This document shows, in pieces, positions 1 to 11,310 of a DNA stretch of 64,000 nt. Position 1 is the first letter of the stretch. Every line of letters starts with the position of its first letter. The stretch is from Rhinopithecus roxellana (Eukaryota; Chordata; Mammalia; Primates; Cercopithecidae), in NCBI RefSeq assembly GCF_007565055.1, contig NC_044554.1, forward strand, positions 19,756,921 to 19,820,920, written 5' to 3'. Below the pieces are notes generated by a model. That model was not told the DNA's origin and searched no databases. It worked only from the letters and a program-made list of their open reading frames with translations. The position numbers and the translations under genes were made by a program.

Positions 1-528
1 GAATAAATAGGCCAGCTCAGTAATTTCTGAATTCCAAATTTAGCCTTCCTTTTGTTTTTCGTTCAGCAGAGGAGAATGATATGGCAAACAGCCTTGAGAA
101 GGTAGGAGAATGAGTCTGTGTGTGCTATTAATACCTACATTATTTTGTCCGTACAAGAGTCCAACCTAAAGAGACAGCAGAAGGAATAGTAGGTTGAGTC
201 ACAGGTGAAGAGGCTCTGGGGTATAGCTGGGGACACAGAATGAGCAGATGTCTGAAGGATGAGAGGTGGGGATCCAGGAACTGGTAATCAGGAAACTTCA
301 ATGTTGTTCTATAGAAGATGAAGAATTGTAAATGAAAATGCCTATTTTACACTTCAGTTGTCCCCCCAAGGACCTGTCCCCTAGAGAGACATCAGGAGGG
401 GACAGAGTGGCTTTGGCTTTATCCTGCTTTTCGGTAGCCAAGTTCTGTTTATAACACTCTCCTCTCCCTGCCTTCGTGTTCCATGTCTTTTTTTTTTTTA
501 ATTTTCAATTCATCTGTAGTTTTATCTC
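1..528. other. Intergenic, no gene seen
   Basis: Unique-looking DNA, including a purine-rich stretch near 60-300. No coding or RNA feature recognised. Confidence 0.6.
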
Positions 529-688
529 CTTTTTATTTTTTATTTTTTTTTATTATACTTTAAGTTCTAGGGTACATGTGCATAACGTGCAGGTTTGTTA
601 CATATGTATACTTGTGCCATGTTGGTGTGCTGCACCCATCAACTCGTCAGCACCCATCAATTCATCATTTATATCATGTATAACTCCC
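529..688 (-). mobile_element. 5'-truncated young L1, 3' end only
   Basis: Read on the minus strand, this is an L1 3' UTR with the terminal ACTTAAAGTATAATAAAAA tail. It shares with the full-length L1 of this window the segment GATGAATTGATGGGTGCTGA followed by CGAGTTGATGGG, so both belong to one subfamily. Confidence 0.85.
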
Positions 689-1288
689 CTGTCCACAGCC
701 TCCTGATGCACCAAGAACCCACACACACACAACCAACTTCTCTGCTCCCTTCAAAGCACCATGTGCTAAATATTTGATCGCTGCTCAGATTCCCAGTCTT
801 AAACTGAATCTGATGTCAACTGGATTGAAAAGAAAAGCAATTAGATTATACTAATTCATACCAGACGTGTGAATAACTTAAAACCCCACCCACTTCCAAT
901 CACTTTAAGAAAAATTTGCATTGTAAAATAAGACATGTTAATCCTAATAAATATTCAATTAATAGTTCAGTCAATATGAGAAAGTAAGAAAAAGATTTTT
1001 GAAAAGTCTGGAATTGAGAAAACATTTGTGGGGAGAAGGAACATATTTAATGACTTCTAAGTGTTTATATACTTTATTTCCAAATTCTATTCTTGAATCC
1101 TGGGATATACTTTTTAGTGCCTGGTCAAATATGGTCTGTGATTTTTCCACCTTTCTGTGTATTAATTAGTGTAACGTTTTAGGTACCAGATCCATCTTGG
1201 TTACTTCCTTGATGAAAGTTTTAGTGCTTTTTGACAACACAAACTATTAGTATAATCCTTGTCCTGCTCCAGTTTCTTTCTAAGTCAT
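689..1288. other. Intergenic, no gene seen
   Basis: AT-rich sequence with a short (ACAC)n at 719-731. Confidence 0.6.
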
Positions 1289-1303
1289 AAGAATTGAATT
1301 CTT

Positions 1304-1849
1304 ACATATGTATACATGTGCCATGTTGCTGTGCTGCACCCATTAACTTGTCATTTACATTAGGTATATCTCCTAATGCTATCCCTCCCCCCTCCCCCCT
1401 CCCCACAATAGGACCCAGTGTGTGATGTTCCCCTTCCTGTGTCCAAGTGATCTCACTGTTCAATTCCTACCTATGAGTGAGAACATGTGGTGTTTGGTTT
1501 TCTGTTCTTGTGATAGTTTGCTGAGAATGATGGTTTCCAGCTGCATCCATGTCCCTACAAAGGACACGAACTCATCCTTTTTTGTGACTGCATAATATTC
1601 CATGGTGTATATGTGCCACATTTTCTTAATCCAGTCTGTCACTGATGGACATTTGGGTTGATTCCAAGTCTTTGCTATTGTGAATAGTGCCGCAATAAAC
1701 ATACGTGTGCATGTGTCTTTATAGCAGCATGACTTATAATCTTTTGGGCACATACCTAGTAATGGGATGGCTGGGTCAAATGGTATTTCTAGTTCTAGAT
1801 CCCTGAGGAATCGCCACACTGTTTTCCACAATGGTTGAACTAGTTTACA
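1304..1849 (-). mobile_element. Inverted 5' segment of the L1 insertion
   Basis: On the minus strand it reads the end of ORF2 (123 open codons at 1460-1831 match the L1 C-terminus, including AIPLLG and WIKKMWHIYTMEYYA) and the 3' UTR up to TATACATATGTAA. It joins the direct L1 tail at 1847-1849 through shared bases ACA. Confidence 0.88.
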
Positions 1850-1902
1850 TGTACCCTAGAACTTAAAGTATAAATAAATAATAATTAATTAATTAATTAA
1901 TA
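1847..1902 (+). mobile_element. Direct L1 3' terminus of the inverted insertion
   Basis: It begins ACATGTACCCTAGAACTTAA and ends in an AT-rich tail of TAAA/TTAA repeats. The roughly 20 L1 bases between this piece and the inverted one are missing, as in other twin-priming products. Confidence 0.8.
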
Positions 1903-3015
1903 AGCAGCAAGAAGTACCAACTGAGAGTTGGGGAAAAATGAATCTGCACATCATTATTGATTAAGCTGTGAATTCAAGATTACTTCTTAACCTAAGAAAA
2001 TTTTTGGACCCATACTCTTTTCTTTTATTTTGTCAAATCAATTCAATTCAATTAGTAGTTATTGAACACTTATTCAATGCATGATACTCTAGCAAGGTGA
2101 AAAATATTCAGATTCAATCTTTGACCTGTTTGTTAGGGAATACAGCTTCCCGAAGCAATGTCAAGGTACTCTCCCAACCCCACCTACTCTCTCTCCTCAA
2201 GGCAGAAGTCTAAGTCATTTGCTTACGGGACATTTTGTCCTATAGCAGGTGCACAAGTCGTATGTTTAGGCCTTTAGCCCAACTCCTCAGTCCACCCTGG
2301 GGAGTGGCTTTTAAGGAGTAACTATAATTTCCAGACCTGACTGCAGAGTCACTCAGAACAGTGGTGGAACCCGAAGTCCCCATTCATAAAGCAGCTAAGA
2401 TAGCTAAGAATCCAAGCCCGTCTGTCTGGGCGCGGTGGCTCACACCTGTAATGCCAGCACTTTGGGAGGCCGAGGCAGGCGGATCATGAGGTCAGAAAAT
2501 CGAGACCATCCTGGCTAACACGGTGAAAACCCATCTCTACTAAAAATACAAAAAATTAGCCAGGCGTGGTGGCGGGCACCTGTAGTGCCAGCAACTCAGG
2601 AAGCTGAGGCAGGAGAATGAACTGAACCCGGGAGGCAGAGGTTGCACTGAGCCAAGATCGTGCCACTGCACTCCAGCCTGGGCCATAGAGCGAGACTCCG
2701 TCTCAAAAAAAAAAAAAAAAAGTCCAAGCCCACCAGCAACCCTTAGACTTCCAGGATGTCAGAAGCTTAGGGGAACCAAGTGGAAGAAGACCTCCATCTT
2801 ACCTCCAAGTTTCATGGAGAAGCAGCCCAGAGCAGGAGTCCTGAGATTTGAATTCCAGCTTTGCCACTGAACGCACCAGTTCGACATCCATGGGCACATT
2901 TTTAATCTGTTTTTTTTTTTTTTTTTCTCTATCAAAATAAAACCAGGAATAATATTTTACATGAAAGTTGAAAGGATAAAATGAGGTAACAATCAATAAA
3001 AAGCAAACTGTATGC
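1903..3015 (+). other. Putative 3'-transduced flanking DNA
   Basis: This non-L1 sequence sits between the L1 tail and the final poly(A) tail. It includes an Alu (2424-2721) and a MIR-like stretch near 2810-2900, and ends 15 bases after AATAAA. It is interpreted as source-locus DNA carried by a read-through L1 transcript. Confidence 0.6.
2424..2721 (+). mobile_element. Alu (S/Y type)
   Basis: A full dimeric Alu with a 17-A tail. The flanking repeat TCCAAGCCC (2411-2419 and 2723-2731) is its target duplication. Confidence 0.93.
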
Positions 3016-3044
3016 AAAAAAAAAAAAAAAAGAATTGAATTCTT

Positions 3045-3629
3045 GCTCATTAGAGCAATTGGTTGTTTTTGACTTTTTGGTAGATCAAGTTCTATTTTGT
3101 TAAATGGACAGCTATAAACAAGGGTTAAACGACCTCTTTAGATGAAACAAACAAAACCATCAACAGAACTATCCCCCTTTTAGGAAAGATACATGTTTGT
3201 ATACCTTTTATTGACTGAAGGTTATAATATGCAGATATTTAATACACATATTTATCTCTAATCTTTGAACACTCCCGACTAAATTATGAAGAAACTCTAG
3301 TACACAGCAGAGGTGAGATGTTTCCTGCTGATATCTCTTGTTCTCCAAGTTAATCTTTTGCTAGGAATAAAGGCACAGTCAAGAGTGTCAAGTCCAAGCA
3401 AATGGACACAAAATTGGAAAGTTACTATATGTGAATTCAAAGTGCACTGGGAAAGATGCCCTGGAGAGAAGAGGTGACACTGGGCAAACAGGTATAGAAG
3501 CAGCCTGAAAAGAATTCTGGAAGCAAAAGCTCTAGGTTGCAAGTGAATAATGTACAGTTTCTACTTTACAAGCCCACCTGTTTCTTTCTTGCTTTTGTAA
3601 GTGCCTCAAAGAAAGTAAAGTATATTACC
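3045..3629. other. Intergenic, no gene seen
   Basis: Unique-looking sequence, beginning at the right copy of the TSD of the transducing L1. Confidence 0.55.
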
Positions 3630-3815
3630 CATGACTGGGCCTGAATTTTAACTGTTTCTTACTTGAATGTGACTTTAGACAAGTATTTTTAACTCTCTGT
3701 GCTTTAATTTTCTAATATGTAAAAATAGGTTTAAATATGTTTACTCTGATTCATTTACATAGTCCTTGGAAGAATCAAATAAGATGATAGATATAAAAGT
3801 TCTTTATACGATTAA
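3630..3815 (+). mobile_element. MIR SINE, old
   Basis: Degenerate MIR core with the order GTGACTTTAGACAAGT, then TTTTCTAATATGTAAAAATA, resembling the MIR tRNA-derived/core segment. Confidence 0.55.
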
Positions 3816-4005
3816 CTTATATAAGTCCAAGACTGACATTCCTTCATAGAATTTCTCTGAAGAAACATTCATAGCAGTACTATTTAAATTGTTAAATGTT
3901 TATATCTGCTAATATATTTATATCTATAAGAACTGCCAGAACTGCCAAGTCCAGTGAATAATGATATAAGTAACAACATTTTTGTTGTTGTTGTTTTATC
4001 AATAA

Positions 4006-4304
4006 TTTTTTTTTTTTTTTGGAGACAGGGTCTTCCTCTGTCAACCAGGCTGGAGTGCAGTGGCACAATCTTGGCTCACTATAACCTCCACTTTCTGAGT
4101 TGAAGCAATTTTCCCGCCTCAGCCTCCCAAGTAGCTGGGACTACAGACACCCGCCACCACACCCAGCTAATTTTTTTGTACTTTAGTAGAGACGAGGTTT
4201 CACCATGTTGCCCAGGGTGGTCTCGAACTCCTGAGCTGAGGCAATCTGCCGGCCTCGGTCTCCCAAAGTGCTGGGATTACAGACGTGAGCCACTGTGCCT
4301 GGCC
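4006..4304 (-). mobile_element. Alu
   Basis: Antisense Alu beginning with a T tract and ending GAGCCACTGTGCCTGGCC, with both monomers present. Confidence 0.93.
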
Positions 4305-4457
4305 CATCAATATTTCAATAAATGAACTGTTTTACTGAGCCTATATGGTGAGCTAGTGGGTGGATATTCAATTAATGATATATTGCTTTTGTACTAAACA
4401 GAGAATATTTTACAAATATAGTTTATAAAAATAGTTCGCAGTAAAGTATATGTTATT

Positions 4458-4842
4458 GTTATGGACTGAATGTTTGTTCCTCCAACTCCAATTTATATGT
4501 TGAAGTCTTAACCTCCAAAACAGTTGAATGTGAAGATGGGGTCTTTGGTAGGTAATTAGGTTTAGATGAACTCATGAGGGTAGGACCCTCATTACCGATG
4601 AGTCTTTACAAGAAGAGACACCAGAGAGCTTGCCGACTTTCTTTCTCTCTCTCTATACATTCACAAGGAAGTCACGCGAGCACACAGTAAGATAGAAGCT
4701 GCCTACAAGTCAAGAGAAGAGGCCTTAGAATGAAACCCACCTTGTTGGCACCTTGATTTTTGACTTTACAGGCTCCAAAACTGTGAGAAATACATTCTGT
4801 TGTCTATGATATTTTACTACAGCAACCTGAGCTAAGACACTT
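4458..4842 (+). mobile_element. Interspersed repeat (family not named), same family as 30150-30500
   Basis: Begins TATGGACTGAATGTTTGT and contains GGTAATTAGGTTTAGATGA, AAGAAGAGACACCAGAGAGC and CTCCAAAACTGTGAGAAAT, the pattern of a widespread old primate repeat. The reverse complement of 30150-30500 follows the same order. Confidence 0.6.
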
Positions 4843-6280
4843 ATATAACTGTATTTTGTTAAATATCCTAATATGTGTGTACTAAGAAAACAAAAGGAAG
4901 AATAGACACCAATCAATGATTAGCACTAGAATATAAGAATTCAGGGTTCTTCACATTTTACACTATAAATTTGTGTATTATAGTAATATTCTAATATTCA
5001 TGTAATACCCTACTGATTTAAAAAAGAAAAAAAGATACTTTAAGAAAAAAATAAGAATAAAATCTTAGAAAGAACACTTAAGTTTAGAGTCAAATAACTA
5101 ATATTTTTCTTGATCATTTTGCTTAAAAACCATATAGGCAAGATACTCAAGTTTCACAAATCTCAATCCCTTCATAAATTATATATAACAATATTTGCCA
5201 TACTCAAGGTCTGCAAATTTTGTGGGGAAATTTTGTGAGAGATAAAACATAAGAAAAAAAAGTTAAAAACCATGGAAGTACTTTTCATAACTTATTGTAA
5301 ATAAGTTAGTCATTAAATTTCTAAAGGAAACATATTTCTGAATAAGAAAGACGAAAAAAAAAAACCTCTAGACATGAGAACTTTAAGAGCTAGCTGGCAA
5401 TACACAAAGATGCTTTTAAAAATGTTATCCATCCATATGAAAAGGAGTGGAAATTGAAACTGTTAACATTGCTAACCATGTCTGGGAACAAAGAGAACTG
5501 GCCTATTATTCTGAGATGTCACATATTTCCAATGATAAGGTTCTTATCTGTTTTTTTAAAAAAAAAAAAAACATTATTCTGATATTCTCTACTAAGCTTA
5601 TCTTTTTATCTTCTTTCCAATTTCTCTGCATTTCTGTCTTTGAATGTGTATTTCAGAAAATTGGGAGTTAACATCCTTAGCTCTGATCAGACTAGACTAA
5701 TTCAAGGTCTATGTCTCCTCATTACTTTCAATAGTTCAATAAGACCTATTGACCAAAAACAATACTCAGAGTTTTCCTATAAAAACTAATATGTGCTATT
5801 AAAAACAAACAAATGACTCATTTCTGTCCGCTGTCTTGATTGATGCTGAATTAACTTTAGCAGTGCCTGCAAAAACAAGCTAGGTTTGACTTTGAGTGGC
5901 TTCGCTATGTATTTGACAGATCAGTCACTTTGAAAAAAGTAGTCCCGTTTTCCTGTCACTTACCTTCATTGTATTGTGGGAGTAAAAAGCTTGGTGAAAT
6001 CATGGTCATATATAGTATTAAATTTTAAAAAATCTGACATTGCTATCTTAGAGGACAAGTTTTCTATGGAATAACTGGCAACCACAGCTAAAAGTCTGTT
6101 CTTGGTGTCATCTTTTACTCAACAAGTAAATAAATCACGTTGCTAGAAGATGTATGGATACTCTGTCATATGTACATGATCACAAACATCTAACACTTCA
6201 TATTTTCCATTTGCGGATTAGGATAGAAAATTTCGAATAAAGAAAATTTAATGTTACAGGCTTTGAGATGTCACTGCAGT
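4843..6280. other. Intergenic, no gene seen
   Basis: AT-rich unique sequence. Short frames here lack coding character. Confidence 0.6.
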
Positions 6281-6583
6281 TTGTTTGTTTGTTTGTTTTT
6301 TGAGATGGAGTCTCGCTCTGTCACCCAAACTGGAGTGCAGTGGTGTGATCTTGGCTCACTGCAACCTCTGCCTCCAAGGTTCAAGCAATTCTCATGCCTC
6401 AGCCTCCCAAAAAACTGGGATTACAGGTGCACACCATCACGCCCAGTTAATTTTTGTATTTTTAGTAGAAACAGTGTTTCACCATGTTGGCCACGCTCAT
6501 TTCAAACTCCTGACCTCAAGTGATCCACCTGACTCAGTCTCCCAAAGTGCTGGGATTAGAGGTGTGACCCACCACACCTGGCC
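6281..6583 (-). mobile_element. Alu
   Basis: Antisense Alu with a (TTTG)n tail. CTGCAG borders both sides. Confidence 0.93.
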
Positions 6584-6867
6584 TGCAGGTTTAAAAAGAA
6601 GCATGCACTGTTTCACATTAAAGTATAAAGTAGATCTGGTATTCTATGAAATTTCTTTAGTCTCTGCTTCTTTTAGAAAAAAGTAAATAAGGGCAGAATT
6701 CCCTCTCTGCGTTCTCTACATTCCAGATTAACTGACAGTGCCAAATTAACTAGACAAGAAGTAAATATATAAAACACAGGTTCTGTCTGAAATTTAAAGT
6801 AGTTTTTTCTAATTCTGTAAAGGAAGTCAAGGGTACCTTGTTGGGGATAGCAGTGAATCTATAAATT

Positions 6868-7306
6868 ACACAATAGCAAAAACTTGGAACCAATCCAAAT
6901 GCCCATCAATGATAGACTGGATGAAGAAAATGTGGCATATATATACGATGGAATACTATGCAGTCATAAAAAAGATGAGTTCAGATCCTTTGCAGGGACA
7001 TGGACGAAGCTGGAAACCATAATTCTCAGCAAACTGTCACAGGGACAGAAAAGCAAACACTGCATGTTCTCACTTATAAGTGGGAGTTGAAAAATGAGAA
7101 CACATGGACCCAGGGAGGGGAACATCACACACCAGGGCCTGTTGAGGGGTCGGGGCTAGCAGAGGGATAGCATTAGGAGAAATACCTAATGTAGATGACA
7201 GGTTGATGGGTGCAGCAAACCACCATGACACTTGTATACCTATGTAACAAACCTGCACGTTCTGCACATGTATCTCAAAACTTAAAGTATAATAATAAAA
7301 AAAAGA
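6868..7306 (+). mobile_element. 5'-truncated L1 (older L1P/L1MA type)
   Basis: Contains the ORF2 C-terminus (MEPIQMPINDRLDEENVAYIYDGI reading, decayed), a 3' UTR, and the end CTCAAAACTTAAAGTATAAT with a short A tail. Confidence 0.9.
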
Positions 7307-7667
7307 GAATGGTTCTACTACCATACAAATTTCCTGAGTGTGATGTATTAATTAACCGTATTCAGTAAAATGCAACATCATACGGGACTTCTGTAAAACA
7401 AGGATCTGTGCCAAGAATAGTTTTCAGAAAAAAAAAAAAAAAAGGAAGATGTGAAAGTCTAAACTGATAATTTAGAAATGAAAGTGGAGTTAAACCAGAG
7501 TGTTATACTTTCAAAATGAAAACGCTTTAAGAAAAAACAATTTTCAAAAAGGTTATTTGAATGCTTAGTAGATTTATTTGTTTAAATATGTTTAATTTTA
7601 TTTTGATATTTGTATTAAGATATAATTCACATACCATATAATTCACCCATTTAAAGTGCACCATAGC

Positions 7668-7962
7668 AAGCCGAGCCTGGTGGCTCGTGCCTGTAATCCC
7701 AACACTTAGGGAGGCTGAGGCAGGAGAATCATCTGAGGTCAGGGGTTCAAGACCAGCCTGGGCAACACAGTGAGACCCTACAAAAAATTTAAAAATAAGC
7801 CAGGTGTGGTGTTGTGTACCTATACTCCCAGATACTCAGGAAACTGAGGTGGGAGGATAGCTTGAGCCCAGGAGGTTGAGGCTGCAGTGAGCCAAGTTCA
7901 TGCCACTGCACTCCAGCCTGGGCGACAGAGTGAGACCCTGTCTCAAAAAAAAAAAAAAAAAA
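7668..7962 (+). mobile_element. Alu (J type)
   Basis: A diverged dimeric Alu with an A18 tail inside the L1M. Confidence 0.9.
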
Positions 7963-8396
7963 GTTAAATTAAAAAGAGTGCAGTATTTTTTCATATATTC
8001 ATGCTTTCACAACCATCATCACAATCTAATTTTAGAACAATTTCTTTACTGCTAAAGGAAACCTTGCATGGATTAGCAGTCAATCAGCATTATCACACAC
8101 TCCTATTGTCCAATAAGATCAATTGTTATTCTGCATTCTGTCTCCATAGATTTGCCTATTGTGGATATTTTATGTATATGAATCAGACAATATGTGGCCT
8201 TTTGTGATTGGCTTCTTTATTTACCATAATGTTTTTCAAGGTTCATACATTGAACACAAAATCATTCCATGTACCAATATGCCATTTCTTTTCATTGTTA
8301 AGTAATACTTCATTGTATGGATGTGCCACATTTTACTGATCCATTCATCAGTTGATGGACATTTGCATTGCTTCTACTCTTTGGCTATTGGGAATA

Positions 8397-8582
8397 ATGC
8401 TGCTGTAAACAACTGCCTATCTCCACAATAGGCAAATCTATGGAGATAGAATGTAGATTTACAATTGATCCTGCTGGAAGATGGGAGTGGGTGATAATGC
8501 TGATTGACTGCTGATCAGTGCAGGGTTTCTTTAAGCAGGGAAGAAAATGTTTTAATATTACATTGTGATGCTGCTGTAAACA
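8397..8582. repeat. Inverted copy of 8015-8165 flanked by 15-bp direct repeats
   Basis: ATGCTGCTGTAAACA occurs at 8397-8411 and 8568-8582. The 156 bp between the copies is an inverted, roughly 80% identical copy of the L1M sequence 8015-8165. The two copies share GCAGTCAATCAGCATTATCA, which is not what I recall of the L1M consensus. Confidence 0.8.
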
Positions 8583-8772
8583 TTTATGCACAAGTTTTTG
8601 TGTTTTCTATTCTCTTGAGTATGTAAATAGGAGCGGAATTACTGCATCATGTAGTAACTCTATGTTTAATTCCCAGGAAGGGTGTAGTGATGTTATTGTT
8701 ATGGGATCAAGTCACAAATTGACTCTTGGAATTAACTGGCGAGTCCATTCTATACCAAGCTCACATGGTGGT

Positions 8773-9165
8773 TACTTTTACCTGTCAACCTGGCTAGGCT
8801 CTGGTCAAACAAAAGTCTAAATGTTTCTATATTGTACTTGTTAGATGTGATGAACATTTTAATCGGTTGACTTTGAGTAAAGCGGATTGCCCTTCATACT
8901 ATGAATAGGTCTCATGTAATCAGTTGAAGGCTTTAAGAGCAAAGACCGAGGTTGCCCAAATAGGAAGGAATTCTATGTGTTTCCAGCCTTTGGACTCAAG
9001 ACTGCAACACAGACTCTCAGACTTTTCAGCCTACCAGCCTACTCACAGATTTTCGACTTGCCAGGTCCCACACTCATATAAACCAATTTCTTAAAATAAA
9101 TATCTCTGGATATATATTCATCTTCCTGACCTGTTTCTCTAAAGAGTCCTGTCTAATCCACCACA
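8773..9165 (+). mobile_element. MLT2-like ERVL LTR
   Basis: Contains CTGTCAACCTGGCTAGG, GTAAAGCGGATTGCCCT, CATGTAATCAGTTGAAGGC and a terminal TTCTCTAAAGAGTCCTGTCT, in the order of MLT2-type LTRs. Confidence 0.7.
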
Positions 9166-9374
9166 TGATTTAAGATTAAGGGAGACGTAGTTTCACACAA
9201 GACATCAAGGTTCTGGTAAGAAGGACAAGAGGTACAAAATATGTGTTGGATGATAAAATCAATGTGGATACTACTAAAAATCTTCTGATGTTTTAATCTA
9301 ATATCCAACTTGCTCTGAAAAGTTCGCTTGCAATGTCACTTTCTATATTAATACACACAATAATAACACAAATA

Positions 9375-9667
9375 TTTTATTTTTTTGAGATGAGGTCTCA
9401 CTCTGTCACCCAGGCTGGAGTGCAGTGGTGTGATTTTGGCTCACTGCAACCTTCACCTCTAGGGTTCAAGTGATTTTCCTGACTCAGCCGCCCTAGTAGC
9501 TAGGATTACAGGCATCTGCCACCACCCCTGGCTAACTTCTGTATTTTTAGTAGAGATGGACTTTCACCATGTTGGTCAGGTTGGTCTCAAACTCCTGACC
9601 TCAGGTGATCTGCCCACCTCAGCCTCCCAAAGTGCTGGATCACAGGTGTGAGCCCCCATGCCTAGCC
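9375..9667 (-). mobile_element. Alu
   Basis: Antisense Alu. Target duplication AACACAAATAT at 9364-9374 against AACACAAGTAT at 9668-9678. Confidence 0.93.
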
Positions 9668-9679
9668 AACACAAGTATC

Positions 9680-11154
9680 TTTGGAAAGGTGGAGGAGAGC
9701 TCTGATTAATATGTTATGTTTTCTTTCTCTGCTCTATTAAGATATTATTAGCATATGTTACTTATTTTCCATCTTGGACATTTTTGAAGAAACAAAGTCA
9801 TTGGATGGCATAGAACAAACATGTTTTCATGTATAAAATGATTACGGTGTATGTCAGATCTATGAGTTTGGGTATAAGCACTTCATAGATGTTGCCAGAG
9901 TGAGAAGTCTGGGGTGAAAGTAAATATAGGTATACAGAGAGAAGTAGCGACAAGGAGCAGTCAAATACGTCTCTAATACCAATCTCACAAAGGTTTCCAT
10001 TTATTTTATAGTTGTACAGATTCCCAGTGAATCCCAGGATTTGAATTTATTAGACATTGCAATAGTTATTCTCTAAAAATAACTAGGAGCTTGTCTACTA
10101 AGTATCAGTATACATATGTATACATAAACATATATACACATTTGATCTGAGTCTAATGGGATCTGGCAAGTGCTAGGTGGACATGTTCAGAAGCATTTCT
10201 AGATGATACCAAGAAATATGGAAATATAGGAATAATAAAGCATAGCATGTAAATCTATGCAAATTACAATAAATTTTATTGAATTCCCATTATGGGCAAC
10301 ACTTTGTGTTTGGCACTTAGGATAAAAAGGTACATGAGACAGACGACATCTCCCACAGATGTAAAAGTCTCGTTGAAACAGACAGCAGAAGCATTGTTTC
10401 CATCAGTCTGCTTTACTCTGCAAGTAGCCACACATCCAAATCACTTTGAGTTAAATAAAAAATAAATATATCACAATGTCACATCCTAAGGTAGGGAGGA
10501 TAAGGATAACTTAATTGGCAAGTCCTGCCTCTGCTTCCCTTGACTTTCTTCACTTTGCTTGTTCTTATGTGGCAGTGGTGTGGACCTCATATCCAAGGTT
10601 TATGATTTTTAGAAGAAGGAGAATCCTATAATTCTAAGTTTTAGCCTTCCATGTCAGAGTCTTGGATAGTACCTGTCATTGAAACTAAAAACAATCTCTG
10701 AAACCACAAGGTTGCTGTACAATAAGAAGGGAGAAGAATGAGTTACTATGGAAAAAGCATCAATTTTCTTAATAAATATAAAAACACAAATCATGTGTGC
10801 CAAATTTAAGAAAAACACAATTATTACTACAGTAACTCAAAGAAAATAATTAACAGATTTGGAATTAATGGGAAGTCTTAATGGAAGGTGTATGTGAAAC
10901 TGTTACAGTAAAGGTAAGAGTTAGAAAAGAGAGAATTTCATATATATATATCTCCTGAGCAAAGACACAGAGACAGCCTTGCACAGATGTGTTTAAGAAA
11001 CAATGAATAAACCCGATTGTCTGAATACCATGTGTGGAGCATTTGACAGAACCCAGATTACAAAAGGTCTTATACGAGTTTGAGGAATTAGTATTAATCT
11101 TTTGACAGCAAATTATACAATTGTACAGAAAAATCAATTGATGCCGTCTGAGGC
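9680..11154. other. Intergenic, no gene seen
   Basis: Unique AT-rich DNA with a short (TA)n near 10940. Confidence 0.6.
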
Positions 11155-11310
11155 CTAAATTCTAGTTTGCTACTAACTTTGCAACCTCTGGTAAACCATT
11201 TAAATTGCCTAGGTTTAAATTTTCTCATTAATCAAATGAGTAGGTTGGAATACGTGATTCCTAATTTACTTTCCAGACTTTATTTCCTTTTGACTCTTCA
11301 AAACTCTGAA
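11155..11310 (+). mobile_element. MIR SINE
   Basis: Shows CTTTGCAACCTCTGGTAAAC and TTCTCATTAATCAAATGAG, the MIR pattern of core plus 3' part. Confidence 0.5.

Larger units (their letters stand above)
1289..3044 (+). mobile_element. 5'-inverted L1 insertion with apparent 3' transduction, 15-bp TSD
   Basis: The 15-bp direct repeat AAGAATTGAATTCTT occurs at 1289-1303 and 3030-3044. Between the copies lie an inverted L1 segment (1304-1849), the last about 50 bp of L1 in direct orientation (1847-1902), about 1.1 kb of non-L1 DNA containing an Alu, an AATAAA (2995-3000), and a 16-base A run (3016-3031). This is the layout expected of twin-primed L1 integration with read-through of the L1 poly(A) signal. 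Confidence 0.8.
7590..8660 (-). mobile_element. Old L1 (L1M type), interrupted by an Alu and a fold-back duplication
   Basis: L1M 3' sequence in antisense, for example TATAATTCACATACCATA, then CTCCATAGATTTGCCTATT, CATCAGTTGATGGACATTTG and GCTGCTGTAAACA. It is split by an Alu (7668-7962) and by an inverted duplicate (8412-8567). Confidence 0.8.

Noticed and set aside
1460..1831. 123-aa frame resembling a protein
   Set aside because: It is the L1 ORF2 C-terminus in the inverted L1 fragment, not a separate gene.
6251..6686. Open frames of 90 and 133 aa
   Set aside because: They read through an antisense Alu (typical WDYR and NFCIF Alu peptide), not a host gene.
6884..7090. 68-aa frame
   Set aside because: Decayed L1 ORF2 end.
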